Source: Psychrobacter glacincola
GTDB lineage: Bacteria; Pseudomonadota; Gammaproteobacteria; Pseudomonadales; Moraxellaceae
Assembly (NCBI GenBank): GCA_001411745.2
Contig: LIQB01000013.1
Location: 27,763-91,762, forward strand
Length of the DNA stretch: 64,000 bases
Direction: 5' to 3'
The first letter of the stretch is position 1, and each line of letters starts with the position of its first letter. Shown here one piece after another: positions 55,096-64,000 of the stretch. The translations under genes and the position numbers were made by a program. A model generated the notes under the pieces. That model was not told the DNA's origin. It ran no database searches and saw only the letters and a list, made by a program, of their open reading frames with translations.

Positions 55096-56802
55096 TTAAG
55101 GATATTTGTGGGTATTTTCTTGAGTTAAAACGCTTAATAGATTACCGACTTTATCCAAACATTCTTGGTATTCAGCATCGCAATCAGAGGCGACAGTGAT
55201 ACCACCGCCTGCCCATAAGCTAATATGTCTTTTTTTATCCAACTCATTATGTGATGAAGTGTTAGCTTGCAGCGTACGAATGAGTACATTCCATTGACCA
55301 CTACCATCAAAGTTCATATAGCCCAATGTGCCGCAATAAGCACCGCGCGGCGCAGTTTCTAGCTCAGATATAATTTCAACCGCTCGCTTTTTTGGTGTGC
55401 CAGTAATTGAGCCAGCAGGCAAACTACCAAACAAAACGGCGAGTGGGTGAGTGTCCGTCTGTAATTCTGCGGTAATGGTGCTGACCATATGGTGCACATT
55501 ACTAAAACTCTCAATCGCGAATAACTGCGGCACTTTTACGCTACCTATCTTGGCATATTTACCCAAGTCATTACGCAATAAATCGACAATCATCACATTT
55601 TCGGCGCGATCCTTTTCACTATCAGTCAGTTGCTGTTTATAAGCATGGTCTTGTTGAATATTGGTGCTGCGCGGCATGGTCCCTTTGATGGGCTTAGTGA
55701 TGATATGGTGCTTACCAGTATCGATATCCTTGGTAAATGTAAAGAACAACTCAGGCGAGCAGCTCAATAATTCAAACGGATGCTGGGACGTATTATCTTT
55801 GATTTCACGGTTAAAGGGATTAACCGCTAAGTATCCGGCAAAAGGTGCTCGGGTATTACGATGTAAAGCAGGTAAATAATCAATCAGCATCGGCAAGGTT
55901 TCATTCTGGTTGGGATTATGATCAAAAAAACCTTGCCATTCTTGGGTTAGGTTGATTTGATAACAGTCGCCTTGCTGTAGATAGTTTTGGGTTTGATTGA
56001 ATGCTTGTTGATAGTCTTGTTTGCGCCATCGTGATTTTAATACTAAAGGAGCAGGCGTTGATGATGCTGTCAGTTGCGTTTTATTGAGACAGTCATCAGC
56101 CAGCTTTTTATCTACTATATTTAAATAAGAGACAAGTGCCGTGATAATTTTATTTTTTTGCTGACTATTAAAGTCGTTTTCAGAGTCGTTAGCAGTTGCC
56201 TTTATCGTTAATTTCCAACCTGTGTTGCCATCATTTCCATCAGGTCTTAGGTAAATATCGTAATGTCCTAATACGGCACAAGGCTGTGCTGCTCGCTCAA
56301 TTTTGGCGGCTGGGCTTAGCTCATGAGCCGCAATATCATAACCAATAAAACCTATCAGACCATTATAATAACTTGGTTTTTCATTTAAATCGCTTACTGA
56401 TTCTGAGTTTTCATTATCAGTATCATAAGTTTGACTATAACTGATTAATTCATCTTGCCAGTCGCTATAACTCATATGAGTGCTAGTGATATCATTGTGA
56501 ACGACGTCACGATAGGTTTTTGTGACTTGATAAAGGGCTGCTTGTTCGTCCGAATCTGGCGTGTTTTCAGCGCAATCATAAACAGACCAGCTTACTTTTG
56601 GCAATAAGCCAATCACCGGTCGGCCATCATTATTGAGCCAAACCAATTGCCAGTTTGCCTCAGTATCTTGTGCGATTAAATACTGCTGTAACAGCGGCAT
56701 AAGTTCTGCAGCCGATAGGTCACCAAAACGCCAGCTAGGTTTAGTAGCTGGCGATGGATCAGACATTATTTGCTCAGTTTTGAGAGGATGTGCTGCGAGC
56801 AT
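55096..56802 (-). CDS. pabB: Aminodeoxychorismate synthase component I PabB
   Basis: 568-residue chorismate-utilising enzyme that, with the glutaminase PabA, makes 4-amino-4-deoxychorismate for folate synthesis. The C-terminal synthase domain shows the family blocks YQINLTQEWQG, the Lys/Thr-containing ITKPIKGTMPRS (typical of PabB rather than TrpE), ENVMIVDLLRNDLGK, GSLPAGSITGTPKKRA and WAGGGITVASDC. The N-terminal ~270 residues are the less conserved Asp/Ser-rich half. The start is two bases after the fabB stop (TAACTATG), which suggests translational coupling. A Met at codon 13 (56766) is an alternative start. Confidence 0.93.
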   Translation of the reverse strand: MLAAHPLKTEQIMSDPSPATKPSWRFGDLSAAELMPLLQQYLIAQDTEANWQLVWLNNDGRPVIGLLPKVSWSVYDCAENTPDSDEQAALYQVTKTYRDVVHNDITSTHMSYSDWQDELISYSQTYDTDNENSESVSDLNEKPSYYNGLIGFIGYDIAAHELSPAAKIERAAQPCAVLGHYDIYLRPDGNDGNTGWKLTIKATANDSENDFNSQQKNKIITALVSYLNIVDKKLADDCLNKTQLTASSTPAPLVLKSRWRKQDYQQAFNQTQNYLQQGDCYQINLTQEWQGFFDHNPNQNETLPMLIDYLPALHRNTRAPFAGYLAVNPFNREIKDNTSQHPFELLSCSPELFFTFTKDIDTGKHHIITKPIKGTMPRSTNIQQDHAYKQQLTDSEKDRAENVMIVDLLRNDLGKYAKIGSVKVPQLFAIESFSNVHHMVSTITAELQTDTHPLAVLFGSLPAGSITGTPKKRAVEIISELETAPRGAYCGTLGYMNFDGSGQWNVLIRTLQANTSSHNELDKKRHISLWAGGGITVASDCDAEYQECLDKVGNLLSVLTQENTHKYP

Positions 56803-56804
56803 AG

Positions 56805-58040
56805 TTAGGCGTCAAACTTTTTAATGATTAATGTGGCATTAGTACCGCCAAAGCCAAAGCTGTTGCTCATTAGTGTCTCAAGCTTGGCTTCACGCATTTC
56901 GGTGACAATATCAAAGCCTTCAGCCGCAGGGTCTAAATTATCAACATTGATACTGGGCGCAATGAAGCCTTCTTGTAGCATCAATAAGCAATAAATCAGC
57001 TCTTGCGCACCAACGGCACCAAGGCTATGACCTGTCATAGATTTAGTAGAGCTGATCGCAGGTACTTGACTGATATCATCGCCAAATGCTTTAGCAATGG
57101 CTTTAAGCTCAGTGATGTCACCAAGTGGCGTACTAGTACCGTGGCTATTGATATAGTCGACAGTTTGCAAACCAGCTTCGGCCAGTGCTTGCTGCATACA
57201 GCGCACGGCACCTTCACCACTTGGCGCAACCATTTCAGCGCCATCAGAGCTGGCACCATAACCGACGATTTCAGCCAGTATATTGGCACCACGTGCTTGG
57301 GCATGCTCTAGACTTTCAACCACTACCATCGCACCACCAGCAGCAATCACAAAGCCATCACGATCTTTATCATAAGCTCTTGAGGCGCGCTGCGGTGTCT
57401 CATTATACTGCGTACTGACTGCACCCATCGCATCAAACATACAAGACTGTGTCCAATGTTCCGCTTCACTACCACCCGCGAGTATCACATCTGCTTTGCC
57501 TAACTGAATAAGTTCAGCCGCATGACCGATGCAATGGGTTGAGGTGGCACAAGCAGAGGTGAGCGAGTATGATATGCCTTGGATTTTTAGACCGGTAGCA
57601 AGCGCCGCTGATACTGAGCTGCCCATCGTTTTTGGCACAGCCATCGCGCCGACACCGCGCAGACCTTTATCCCGCATGGCATCTATGGCATTGACAATAT
57701 TCTCTGTCGATGCGCCGCCAGAGCTTGCGACCACGCCCACGCGTGGATTATTATTGATGGTTTCAAGCGACAAACCAGACTGCTCAATGGCGTTTAAAGC
57801 ACTGACATAAGCGTATAGACTGGCATCACTAAAAAACCGCTTCAACTTACGATCGATACCACTGGTATCAAGCGTTGACTGGTCGATACTACCGCTAACG
57901 TGTGATTTAAACCCATGCTCAGCATAAGCCTCATTAAATGTAATGCCAGACTGCCCTTGCTTTAGAGCGGCAGTAACCGTGGCTAAATCATGTCCGATAC
58001 AAGAGACGATCCCTGCTCCAGTGATAACAACGCGGCGCAT
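56805..58040 (-). CDS. fabB: 3-oxoacyl-ACP synthase I FabB
   Basis: 411-residue condensing enzyme of fatty acid synthesis, needed for the unsaturated branch. Cys164 in [12 protein letters not shown], His300 in [12 protein letters not shown], Lys333 and His338 in [14 protein letters not shown] are the catalytic set, all present. The sequence start [19 protein letters not shown] and the FabB-specific pattern support FabB over FabF. fabA is not adjacent. pabB begins just after the stop. Two operator-like palindromes lie 190-260 bp upstream. Confidence 0.96.
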   Translation of the reverse strand: MRRVVITGAGIVSCIGHDLATVTAALKQGQSGITFNEAYAEHGFKSHVSGSIDQSTLDTSGIDRKLKRFFSDASLYAYVSALNAIEQSGLSLETINNNPRVGVVASSGGASTENIVNAIDAMRDKGLRGVGAMAVPKTMGSSVSAALATGLKIQGISYSLTSACATSTHCIGHAAELIQLGKADVILAGGSEAEHWTQSCMFDAMGAVSTQYNETPQRASRAYDKDRDGFVIAAGGAMVVVESLEHAQARGANILAEIVGYGASSDGAEMVAPSGEGAVRCMQQALAEAGLQTVDYINSHGTSTPLGDITELKAIAKAFGDDISQVPAISSTKSMTGHSLGAVGAQELIYCLLMLQEGFIAPSINVDNLDPAAEGFDIVTEMREAKLETLMSNSFGFGGTNATLIIKKFDA

Positions 58041-58230
58041 ATTCTATTCCTTATGAGTAACGATTTTTCACAATTACTTTTAATAATCGTTTTTAAGTAT
58101 GTATTTCTATTATTTAATATTAGAATGTATTGAGCGTTAAAGTCTCATTTTACAATCATTGTGATGATCATAGTAAAACTATATGCTTGGTAACAGATTA
58201 TCTATAAGTAACGGACTACTTATAAATAGA

Positions 58231-58244
58231 AGTACAAGTGTACT
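58231..58244. promoter_or_regulatory. Operator-like palindrome upstream of fabB, site 1
   Basis: AGTACA-AG-TGTACT, perfect 6-bp arms with a 2-bp spacer. The core GTACA-N2-TGTAC resembles the FabR/DesT class of unsaturated-fatty-acid repressor sites as I recall them. Confidence 0.4.
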
Positions 58245-58285
58245 GTGAGTTATGGCACATGATAACGTATCGAGCGCCCAAAATC

Positions 58286-58301
58286 TTTGTACAAGTGCAA
58301 A
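58286..58301. promoter_or_regulatory. Operator-like palindrome upstream of fabB, site 2
   Basis: TTTGTACAAGTGCAAA, an imperfect palindrome sharing GTACAAGTG with site 1, 55 bp away. Confidence 0.35.
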
Positions 58302-58536
58302 ATAACGACAAAATCGCGCTTGCTGTCTAAAGTTATCTATAAAGACTATTTGGCTTAAGACAGCTTGCACAATGGTATCAATCATACATTAAGTGATACT
58401 TTTGGATACAAAATTTGTGATTGCGATAACATTGTTCGCACTGACATCGATTATAGTGATTGACTAGAATGGCACATCTATTATTATAAATCGCTTACAA
58501 TAAAACAAAATTACTCATCACATTAAGGACATCACG

Positions 58537-59721
58537 ATGGCGAAGCGTAGCACTCTCTCTAAAGGTATCACTACCGTTGGCTCTTTTACTCGCAATAATC
58601 TAGAGCGCATGGGCGCTATGATTGATAGCATGAATGCTAAGACGGGAAAACCGCGTCAATACAAAGCAGTCAACTTAGGCGATGAAGACTATCAGCAGGA
58701 TTTGTTCCGTGAGCAAACGTTAAAAGCCACTCAGCAATTGTTAGGGCCACGTTTTGCCACTTATGGTAAATATGCCAAAAAAGTAGTGCCAAACAGTTTT
58801 TTTCAGTCGACGGTCGATGGCGCTTTTGCACAAGTGGCAAATCTTGCTTCTAACTGGAGTCAGATTGATTTACCTAATGAGCATCGTTTCGCCAATATCG
58901 CAAGCTTGGATGATGAAGAGCGTTATGCATTAGCCACTGATATCGCCAATCAAAATCGTGCATTGGCAACGATAGGGGGCCTAACAGGTTTGGCTGGGCT
59001 TCCTGGTCTGCTGGCTGATACGCTTTGGCTTTTATTGGTATCGTTACGTACCGTCTATCAGTTGGGTGCTGTCTACAATAAACCACTCACAGGTAAGCAA
59101 GGCGTCAAGATGGCTTATGAGCTGCTAGCAAATGCTGATCTAAGTAAGATGCAAGAAAAACAAGCATTGCTAGCAGGTATTGGTATCGGTAAAGGTTTAT
59201 TGGATAATGCCCAAAGCAGTGGTCTACACAATGAGCTAAAAAACCTAGGTCTAAAGGATAAAAACGTCAACTTTTATGCAGAACAAGTTGACAGCATTGC
59301 CAGTCAGGTCGGTATTGACTTGGATAAAATCAATTTAACGTGGATACGCAAATTCTTACCAGTTACCGCTGTTATCGTTGGTATGCGCTACAACAGCCAG
59401 CTCATTGATGAAGTGATTGGCGTGGCTCAAGCGACTTTTGCCCCAGAAGCCAAACTTGCCAATCGTGCAATCACTGATGATAGCGGTAATGAAGCTAAGG
59501 TAAACAAAACAGCTGACAATGACAAGCAGCAAGATGCTGAGAAAGAGTCAAGCAAGGATACCGATAGCAAGAAAGATACTGATGAAGAAAAAAACAACCA
59601 TCAAGAAACTGATGAAAAGGTCGTAAAAAAAACGCAGAAAGACGACAATGACAAGCAAGGCAGTCAGAACAAATCCTCTGACAGCAAATCAAACAAGACG
59701 GCTAACAAGAAAAGCAAATAA
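58537..59721 (+). CDS. EcsC family protein with a Lys/Asp/Asn-rich tail
   Basis: 394-residue protein. The central part (about 60-310) belongs to the EcsC family: FATYGKYAKKVVPNSF, the hydrophobic Gly/Leu-rich stretch LATIGGLTGLAGLPGLLADTLWLLLVSL, RTVYQLGAVYNKPL and the closing VTAVIVGMRYNSQLIDEVIGVAQATF. The biochemical role of EcsC is unknown. The last ~75 residues are low complexity, rich in Lys, Asp, Asn and Ser, and probably disordered. The start follows a purine-rich TTAAGGAC. It is the only gene between fabB and the str block. Confidence 0.83.
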   Translation: MAKRSTLSKGITTVGSFTRNNLERMGAMIDSMNAKTGKPRQYKAVNLGDEDYQQDLFREQTLKATQQLLGPRFATYGKYAKKVVPNSFFQSTVDGAFAQVANLASNWSQIDLPNEHRFANIASLDDEERYALATDIANQNRALATIGGLTGLAGLPGLLADTLWLLLVSLRTVYQLGAVYNKPLTGKQGVKMAYELLANADLSKMQEKQALLAGIGIGKGLLDNAQSSGLHNELKNLGLKDKNVNFYAEQVDSIASQVGIDLDKINLTWIRKFLPVTAVIVGMRYNSQLIDEVIGVAQATFAPEAKLANRAITDDSGNEAKVNKTADNDKQQDAEKESSKDTDSKKDTDEEKNNHQETDEKVVKKTQKDDNDKQGSQNKSSDSKSNKTANKKSK

Positions 59722-60047
59722 GAGCGCCTAAATAATCAGACTTACCTGTTTTCTTTCTTCAGCCAGCTTATATCATAGAAGGATTATGAGCTGGATATCT
59801 ACTACCAATTTTGGCGATAGTGTCTTCTTTCTCTTGAAAAACAAGATAATATCGCCATTTAGTATTTATAAATTGCTATTTATTTATAGTTAAATATCCT
59901 ATTTAAATCGTTCGTGACGCTACTTTCGATATAATCTATGACAATCTACTTTTTAGCTGATTTTTAACTAAAAATAGATAAAGTGTTATAGTAGTAGGGT
60001 GAATGCATATCTATCAAATGTTGTAAAGTGCAATCACGCATAAGTGG

Positions 60048-60076
60048 TTGAAATAGCAGCAACAACTCTTTATAAT
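60048..60076 (+). promoter_or_regulatory. Sigma-70 promoter of the str operon
   Basis: TTGAAA (60048-60053), a 17-bp spacer and a perfect TATAAT (60071-60076). It is located about 100 bp before rpsL. Confidence 0.8.
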
Positions 60077-60086
60077 ACACTGTCCT

Positions 60087-60149
60087 AAAAATGGGTGTAC
60101 CAAAATCTGTCATTAAAGTCAGATGGATGGTGCGTTTCCCCATTTTTTT
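60087..60149 (+). other. Leader hairpin of rpsL, possible attenuator
   Basis: AAAAATGGG (60087-60095) can pair with CCCATTTTT (60139-60147), followed by more T residues. An inner ATCTG / CAGAT stem (60105-60124) lies inside. It is transcribed from the str promoter before the rpsL ribosome-binding site. Confidence 0.4.
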
Positions 60150-60179
60150 GTTTTATACCAAACGGGAGAAGGATGCCTC

Positions 60180-60554
60180 ATGGCAACAACTAACCAATTG
60201 ATTCGTAAAGGTCGCAAAACCATCAAGGAAAAGTCAAAAGTTCCTGCGTTGGAAGCGTGCCCACAACGTCGTGGTGTATGTACTCGCGTATATACTACTA
60301 CCCCTAAAAAACCTAACTCAGCCATGCGTAAAGTATGTCGTGTACGTTTGACTTCAGGCTATGAAGTATCAAGCTACATCGGCGGCGAAGGTCATAACCT
60401 ACAAGAGCACAGTGTTGTTCTTATCCGTGGTGGTCGTGTGAAAGATCTACCAGGTGTACGTTATCACACCGTTCGTGGTGCATTAGATTGCGCAGGCGTT
60501 AAAGACCGTAAGCAAGGTCGCTCTAAATATGGTGCTAAGAAGCCTAAAGTTTAA
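60180..60554 (+). CDS. rpsL: 30S ribosomal protein S12
   Basis: 124-residue decoding-centre protein that monitors codon-anticodon pairing. The start at 60180 ([13 protein letters not shown]) follows GGGAGAAGGA, and the upstream ATG at 60123 would add 19 unrelated residues, so it is rejected. The family sequence [11 protein letters not shown] with Lys43/Lys44 and [13 protein letters not shown] with Lys88 keeps the residues whose substitution usually gives streptomycin resistance; they are wild-type here. rpsG follows after 198 bp. Confidence 0.99.
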   Translation: MATTNQLIRKGRKTIKEKSKVPALEACPQRRGVCTRVYTTTPKKPNSAMRKVCRVRLTSGYEVSSYIGGEGHNLQEHSVVLIRGGRVKDLPGVRYHTVRGALDCAGVKDRKQGRSKYGAKKPKV

Positions 60555-60752
60555 TAACGAATCGTTATTAGCTAAGCTTTTTTATACCAAACATTAACTG
60601 TGCATGGGTCTGGTGTTGACAGTATTAGTAATTCACTGTTAAAACATACCGCCGTGCAGTAAGGCTGACTGACAACTCGATATAACGCCATCCAATATTA
60701 ATTGGTGCGAGATTGTGAATGTCAGACACTCCTGAAGAAAAGGATATTTATT

Positions 60753-61226
60753 ATGCCAAGACGTCGCGTCGTTGCTACCCGTGAGATCCTACCGGATCCT
60801 AAGTTTGGTAGCCAAACTGTTGCAAAATTCATCAACCATGTAATGAGTCATGGTAAAAAATCTACTGCTGAGCGTATCGTTTACGGTGCACTTGAAACAG
60901 TAAGCGAAAAACGTAAAATCGAAGATCCAGTATCTTTCTTCGAAGAAGTTTTAGAAAATGTACGCCCAATGGTAGAAGTGAAAGCTCGCCGTGTTGGTGG
61001 TGCAACCTACCAAGTACCAATGGAAGTACGCCCCTCCCGTCGTACTGCCTTGGCTATGCGTTGGTTGGCTGAAGCTGCTGCTAAGCGTTCTGAAAAATCA
61101 ATGGCTTTGCGTTTGGCTGGCGAATTGAATGATGCTGCTGATGGCAAAGGCGCTGCTATGAAAAAGCGTGACGAAGTTCACCGCATGGCAGATGCTAACA
61201 AAGCGTTCTCTCATTACCGCTTCTAA
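60753..61226 (+). CDS. rpsG: 30S ribosomal protein S7
   Basis: 157-residue primary 16S rRNA-binding protein that starts assembly of the 30S head. It begins [19 protein letters not shown], with AAAAGGA nine bases upstream. Typical blocks are [56 protein letters not shown] and FSHYRF at the end. An earlier in-frame start (60702) would add 17 residues and is rejected. The 198-bp gap to rpsL is wider than the roughly 100 bp of E. coli. Confidence 0.99.
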   Translation: MPRRRVVATREILPDPKFGSQTVAKFINHVMSHGKKSTAERIVYGALETVSEKRKIEDPVSFFEEVLENVRPMVEVKARRVGGATYQVPMEVRPSRRTALAMRWLAEAAAKRSEKSMALRLAGELNDAADGKGAAMKKRDEVHRMADANKAFSHYRF

Positions 61227-61571
61227 GCTACTGTTTATTAGTAGTAGCTTTAGATTAGCTGGCTGAAGTCAGCTAATCTTACATTGTTATTTATTCTATT
61301 GATTGCCGCCATCATTTATCTTGTTGTAACTAGTTTTTGACTATCAACAACGAGATGGCGGACATCTATCAAGATGTCTCTCTTAATTAAGTATGCTTGT
61401 CACAAGAGAGCATCCCAAATCTGATGCCGCACTATTCTTAGTATTTGCTCTTTTTTTGTCCGTATTAGGCTCAATAATCAGTAAGTAATATGAAGCTGAC
61501 CGCTTTGTCATAGAGTATGAGGTAGAGACACAATACATTATTATATACACGACTTTTCCTAGGAAAACACT
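61227..61571. other. rpsG-fusA spacer with hairpins
   Basis: 345 bp, much longer than the E. coli equivalent. It holds hairpin AGATTAGCTG/CAGCTAATCT (61252-61279) right after rpsG, GACATCT/AGATGTC (61361-61378), and a terminator-like AGAGCA/TGCTCT followed by a T-run (61407-61457). A distinct fusA promoter is likely but I cannot identify it. Confidence 0.55.
61407..61457 (+). terminator. Possible terminator or attenuator before fusA
   Basis: AGAGCA (61407-61412) pairs with TGCTCT (61446-61451), followed by six T residues. The same strand can instead pair GCATC (61410-61414) with GATGC (61423-61427), so the two structures compete, as in an attenuator. Confidence 0.45.
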
Positions 61572-63698
61572 ATGGCTCGTAAAACTCCCCTAAAACGCTA
61601 TCGCAACATTGGTATCTCAGCGCACATCGATGCTGGTAAGACAACCACTACTGAGCGTGTTTTATTTTATACCGGTGTTAGTCACAAACTTGGTGAAGTA
61701 CATGATGGCGCAGCCACTATGGACTGGATGGAGCAAGAACAAGAGCGCGGTATTACTATTACCTCAGCAGCGACGACTTGTTTTTGGTCAGGTATGGCAA
61801 AACAGTTTGACGAACATCGTATCAACATCATTGACACCCCAGGTCACGTTGACTTCACGATCGAAGTTGAACGTTCTATGCGTGTACTTGATGGCGCTTG
61901 CATGGTTTACTGTGCAGTAGGCGGCGTTCAGCCACAGTCTGAGACCGTATGGCGTCAGGCAAATAAATATAAAGTTCCACGTCTTGCATTTGTAAACAAA
62001 ATGGATCGCGTTGGTGCTGACTTCTATCGTGTTATTGAGCAGATCAAAACTCGTCTAGGCGGTAATCCTGTGCCATTGGTTATTCCAATTGGTAAAGAAG
62101 ATGACTTCGAAGGCGTTATCGATCTAGTTACGATGAAGGCTCTTTATTGGGATGAAGCATCTCAAGGTATGGAGTTTGAAGAGCGTGAAATCCCAGCTGA
62201 ATTACAAGAAAAAGCAGAAGAGTATCGTGAGATTCTTGTAGAAAATGCGGCTGAAGCAACAGAAGAATTGATGAATGAGTATCTAGAAAATGGTGAGTTG
62301 TCTGTAGAGCAGATCAACGTTGCTATTCGTCAATTGACTATTGATAACCAAATCATTCCATTACTTTGTGGTACTGCCTTTAAAAACAAAGGTGTACAAA
62401 AGATGTTGGATGCGGTTATTCAGTATCTTCCAGCACCAATGGATGTACCTGCTATTAAAGGTATCCTTGATGACAAAGATGAAACTGAAGGCACTCGTGA
62501 AGCGTCAGATGAAGCGCCATTCTCAGCTTTAGCATTTAAAATCATGAATGACAAATTCGTTGGTAACTTAACCTTCGTTCGTGTTTATTCAGGTGTTTTA
62601 ACGCAAGGCAGCAGTGTTTATAACCCAGTTAAAATGAAGCGTGAGCGCGTTGGTCGTATCGTACAGATGATGGCTAACTCTCAAGAAGAGTTGCAAGAAA
62701 TTCGTACTGGTGATATCGCTGCATTGGTCGGCATGAAAGATGTAACGACTGGTGATACGCTATGTGATGAGCAAAATGTTATCACGCTTGAGCGCATGGA
62801 ATTCCCAGATCCAGTTATCAGCCTAGCGGTTGAACCTAAGACCAAAGCTGACCAAGAAAGAATGTCAATCGCTTTAGGTCGTTTGGCGAAAGAAGATCCA
62901 TCGTTCCGTGTACATACTGACGAAGAGTCTGGTCAGACAATCATCAGTGGTATGGGTGAGCTGCATCTAGAGATTCTTGTTGATCGTATGAAGCGTGAGT
63001 TTAACGTTGAAGCGAACATCGGTGCGCCGCAGGTTGCTTATCGTGAAACGATTCGTAACACGGTTGAACAAGAAGGCAAATTCGTACGTCAAACAGGTGG
63101 TCGTGGTAAATTCGGTCACGTTTGGTTACGTCTTGAGCCACTTGATCCAGCGGGCGATACTGAATATGAATTCGCTGAAGAAGTTGTTGGTGGTACTGTA
63201 CCGAAAGAATTCCATGGTGCTGTTGATAAAGGTATCCGAGAACGCATGAAAAATGGCGTACTTGCTGGTTATCCAGTGGTTGGCGTAAAAGCGACCTTGT
63301 ATGACGGTTCTTACCATGACGTCGACTCGGATGAGCTATCATTTAAGATGGCTGGTTCTATGGCATTCAGAAAAGGCTTCATGGCAGCAGATCCAGCGCT
63401 ACTTGAGCCAATCATGAAAGTTGAAGTTGAAACGCCTGAAGATTATATGGGCGATATCATGGGCGATCTTAACCGTCGTCGTGGTTTGGTACAGGGTATG
63501 GAAGACCTACCTGGCGGTACTAAGCAGATCCGTGCCGAAGTGCCATTAGCAGAAATGTTTGGTTATGCCACACAAATGCGCTCAATGTCACAAGGCCGTG
63601 CTACTTATTCAATGGAATTCCAAAAGTACGCTGAGATTCCAAAATCAGTTGCTGCTGACATCATCTCTAAATTCAACAATAAAGATGATGACGAGTAA
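61572..63698 (+). CDS. fusA: Elongation factor G
   Basis: 708-residue translational GTPase that drives translocation and, with RRF, ribosome recycling. G1 [13 protein letters not shown]2 region [12 protein letters not shown]3 DTPGHVD and G4 NKMD are intact, followed by domains II to V with the typical [18 protein letters not shown] segment and the C-terminal Met-rich [18 protein letters not shown]. Length is typical of the canonical form. It sits between rpsG and tuf, as in the str operon. The start follows AGGAAAACACT. Confidence 0.99.
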   Translation: MARKTPLKRYRNIGISAHIDAGKTTTTERVLFYTGVSHKLGEVHDGAATMDWMEQEQERGITITSAATTCFWSGMAKQFDEHRINIIDTPGHVDFTIEVERSMRVLDGACMVYCAVGGVQPQSETVWRQANKYKVPRLAFVNKMDRVGADFYRVIEQIKTRLGGNPVPLVIPIGKEDDFEGVIDLVTMKALYWDEASQGMEFEEREIPAELQEKAEEYREILVENAAEATEELMNEYLENGELSVEQINVAIRQLTIDNQIIPLLCGTAFKNKGVQKMLDAVIQYLPAPMDVPAIKGILDDKDETEGTREASDEAPFSALAFKIMNDKFVGNLTFVRVYSGVLTQGSSVYNPVKMKRERVGRIVQMMANSQEELQEIRTGDIAALVGMKDVTTGDTLCDEQNVITLERMEFPDPVISLAVEPKTKADQERMSIALGRLAKEDPSFRVHTDEESGQTIISGMGELHLEILVDRMKREFNVEANIGAPQVAYRETIRNTVEQEGKFVRQTGGRGKFGHVWLRLEPLDPAGDTEYEFAEEVVGGTVPKEFHGAVDKGIRERMKNGVLAGYPVVGVKATLYDGSYHDVDSDELSFKMAGSMAFRKGFMAADPALLEPIMKVEVETPEDYMGDIMGDLNRRRGLVQGMEDLPGGTKQIRAEVPLAEMFGYATQMRSMSQGRATYSMEFQKYAEIPKSVAADIISKFNNKDDDE

Positions 63699-63779
63699 GT
63701 AATCGTCTATTAAATATGACAATGTAGCTATTATCTCTATGTTGTCATAGAAGAATACGCCAATAATTGGTTAAAAGAC

Positions 63780-63807
63780 TTGTTATTGGCGGTGATTTTC
63801 TTATAAT
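63780..63807 (+). promoter_or_regulatory. Sigma-70 promoter for tuf
   Basis: TTGTTA (63780-63785), a 16-bp spacer and a perfect TATAAT (63802-63807), about 115 bp before the tuf start. It would allow tuf transcription independent of fusA. Confidence 0.65.
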
Positions 63808-63922
63808 ATCTGCACATTAGTATGTGTACCCTTTTAACAATTATCTTAATGTGGTCAAGATCGTCTTTGTTATCGTATTTATACGAGCTTAGCATTTGAC
63901 CCCAAAAAAAGAGGAAATACCC

Positions 63923-64000
63923 ATGGCAAAGGCCAAGTTTGAACGCGTAAAGCCACACGTCAACGTCGGTACAATCGGACACGTTGACCACGGTAAAACA
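63923..64000 (+). CDS. tuf: Elongation factor Tu, 3'-truncated by window edge
   Basis: The first 26 codons are visible: [20 protein letters not shown] followed by VDHGKT, ending in the G1 P-loop. EF-Tu carries aminoacyl-tRNA to the ribosome. AGAGGAAATA precedes the start. Only the first ~7 % of the ~394-residue protein is in the window. The flanking fusA confirms the str context. Confidence 0.97.
   Translation, partial: MAKAKFERVKPHVNVGTIGHVDHGKT

Larger units (their letters stand above)
58041..58536. other. fabB-EcsC divergent intergenic region
   Basis: 496 bp, AT-rich and without a gene. It holds the fabB upstream region with two palindromic sites (58231-58244 and 58286-58301) and a TTGACT-type -35 (58460-58465) facing the EcsC gene. 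Confidence 0.55.
59722..60179. other. EcsC-rpsL intergenic region, str leader
   Basis: 458 bp. It holds the str promoter (60048-60076) and a leader hairpin with a long T-run (60087-60149). The part before the promoter is AT-rich with no gene. Confidence 0.6.

Noticed and set aside
60123..60179. Upstream start of rpsL
   Set aside because: It would add residues unrelated to S12 and begin before GGGAGAAGGA, which instead serves the ATG at 60180.

Overview
The window looks like chromosomal DNA of a gammaproteobacterium of the Moraxellaceae, most likely Psychrobacter. The reasons are the moderate GC by eye, the tig-clpP-clpX order, the rpsL-rpsG-fusA-tuf block, a type B L31, a FabB-type synthase, a short-form HisG beside MurA and BolA, and many Asn/Gln/Asp-rich linkers. 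Nearly everything is chromosomal housekeeping. I see no phage, integrase, transposase gene, tRNA, rRNA or CRISPR array.

Layout. 1-6 kb: the 3' part of argS, a SPOR-domain protein, a PTS-IIC-like membrane protein, a TsdA-type diheme cytochrome c and an SDR oxidoreductase. 6-10 kb: the proteostasis block clpX, clpP, tig (minus strand). 10-19.7 kb: rdgB, sodB, an isolated SLATT-type membrane protein, a DUF72 gene with an FPP/GPP synthase, and the fadB/fadA beta-oxidation pair. 19.9-33 kb: a rhomboid-like protein lacking catalytic residues, an isochorismatase-fold hydrolase, an HD phosphohydrolase, a DUF1287 protein, psd, dtd, phoB-phoR with a Pho box, an M23 peptidase, a DnaQ-like nuclease, an alpha/beta hydrolase, a LOG protein and a flavoprotein. 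33-41.7 kb: a small lipoprotein, a FemAB/GNAT-like gene, YceI, type B L31, the NAD-salvage operon (NadM-Nudix, NadV, SGNH hydrolase), another hydrolase and a small membrane ORF. 42-49.6 kb: nfuA, metY, adenosine kinase, the rsmI/yraN/dual-BON lipoprotein neighbourhood and an esterase. 49.7-58 kb: bolA-like, murA, hisG, hisD, hisC, then pabB and fabB on the minus strand. 58.5-64 kb: an EcsC-family protein and the str block rpsL, rpsG, fusA and the first 26 codons of tuf.

How genes work together. ClpX and ClpP form one protease, next to the ribosome-bound chaperone Tig. FadB and FadA form the beta-oxidation complex. PhoB and PhoR form the phosphate-starvation system. NadV makes NMN from nicotinamide, and NadM-Nudix converts NMN to NAD. 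HisG, HisD and HisC are three histidine-biosynthesis steps. RsmI, YraN and the BON lipoprotein echo the E. coli yraL-yraP neighbourhood.

Most unusual items: the orphan SLATT-like gene (12632-13276); the degenerate rhomboid (19939-21660); a 170-bp MITE-like element with 18-bp terminal repeats (24097-24266); an ~80-bp dispersed repeat in opposite orientations (10515-10598 and 18412-18491); a PhoR without membrane segments; a possible structured RNA leader before the L31 gene (36158-36281); operator-like palindromes upstream of fabB; and hairpin-rich spacers in the str block. All functional assignments come from reading motifs and context. No database search was run.
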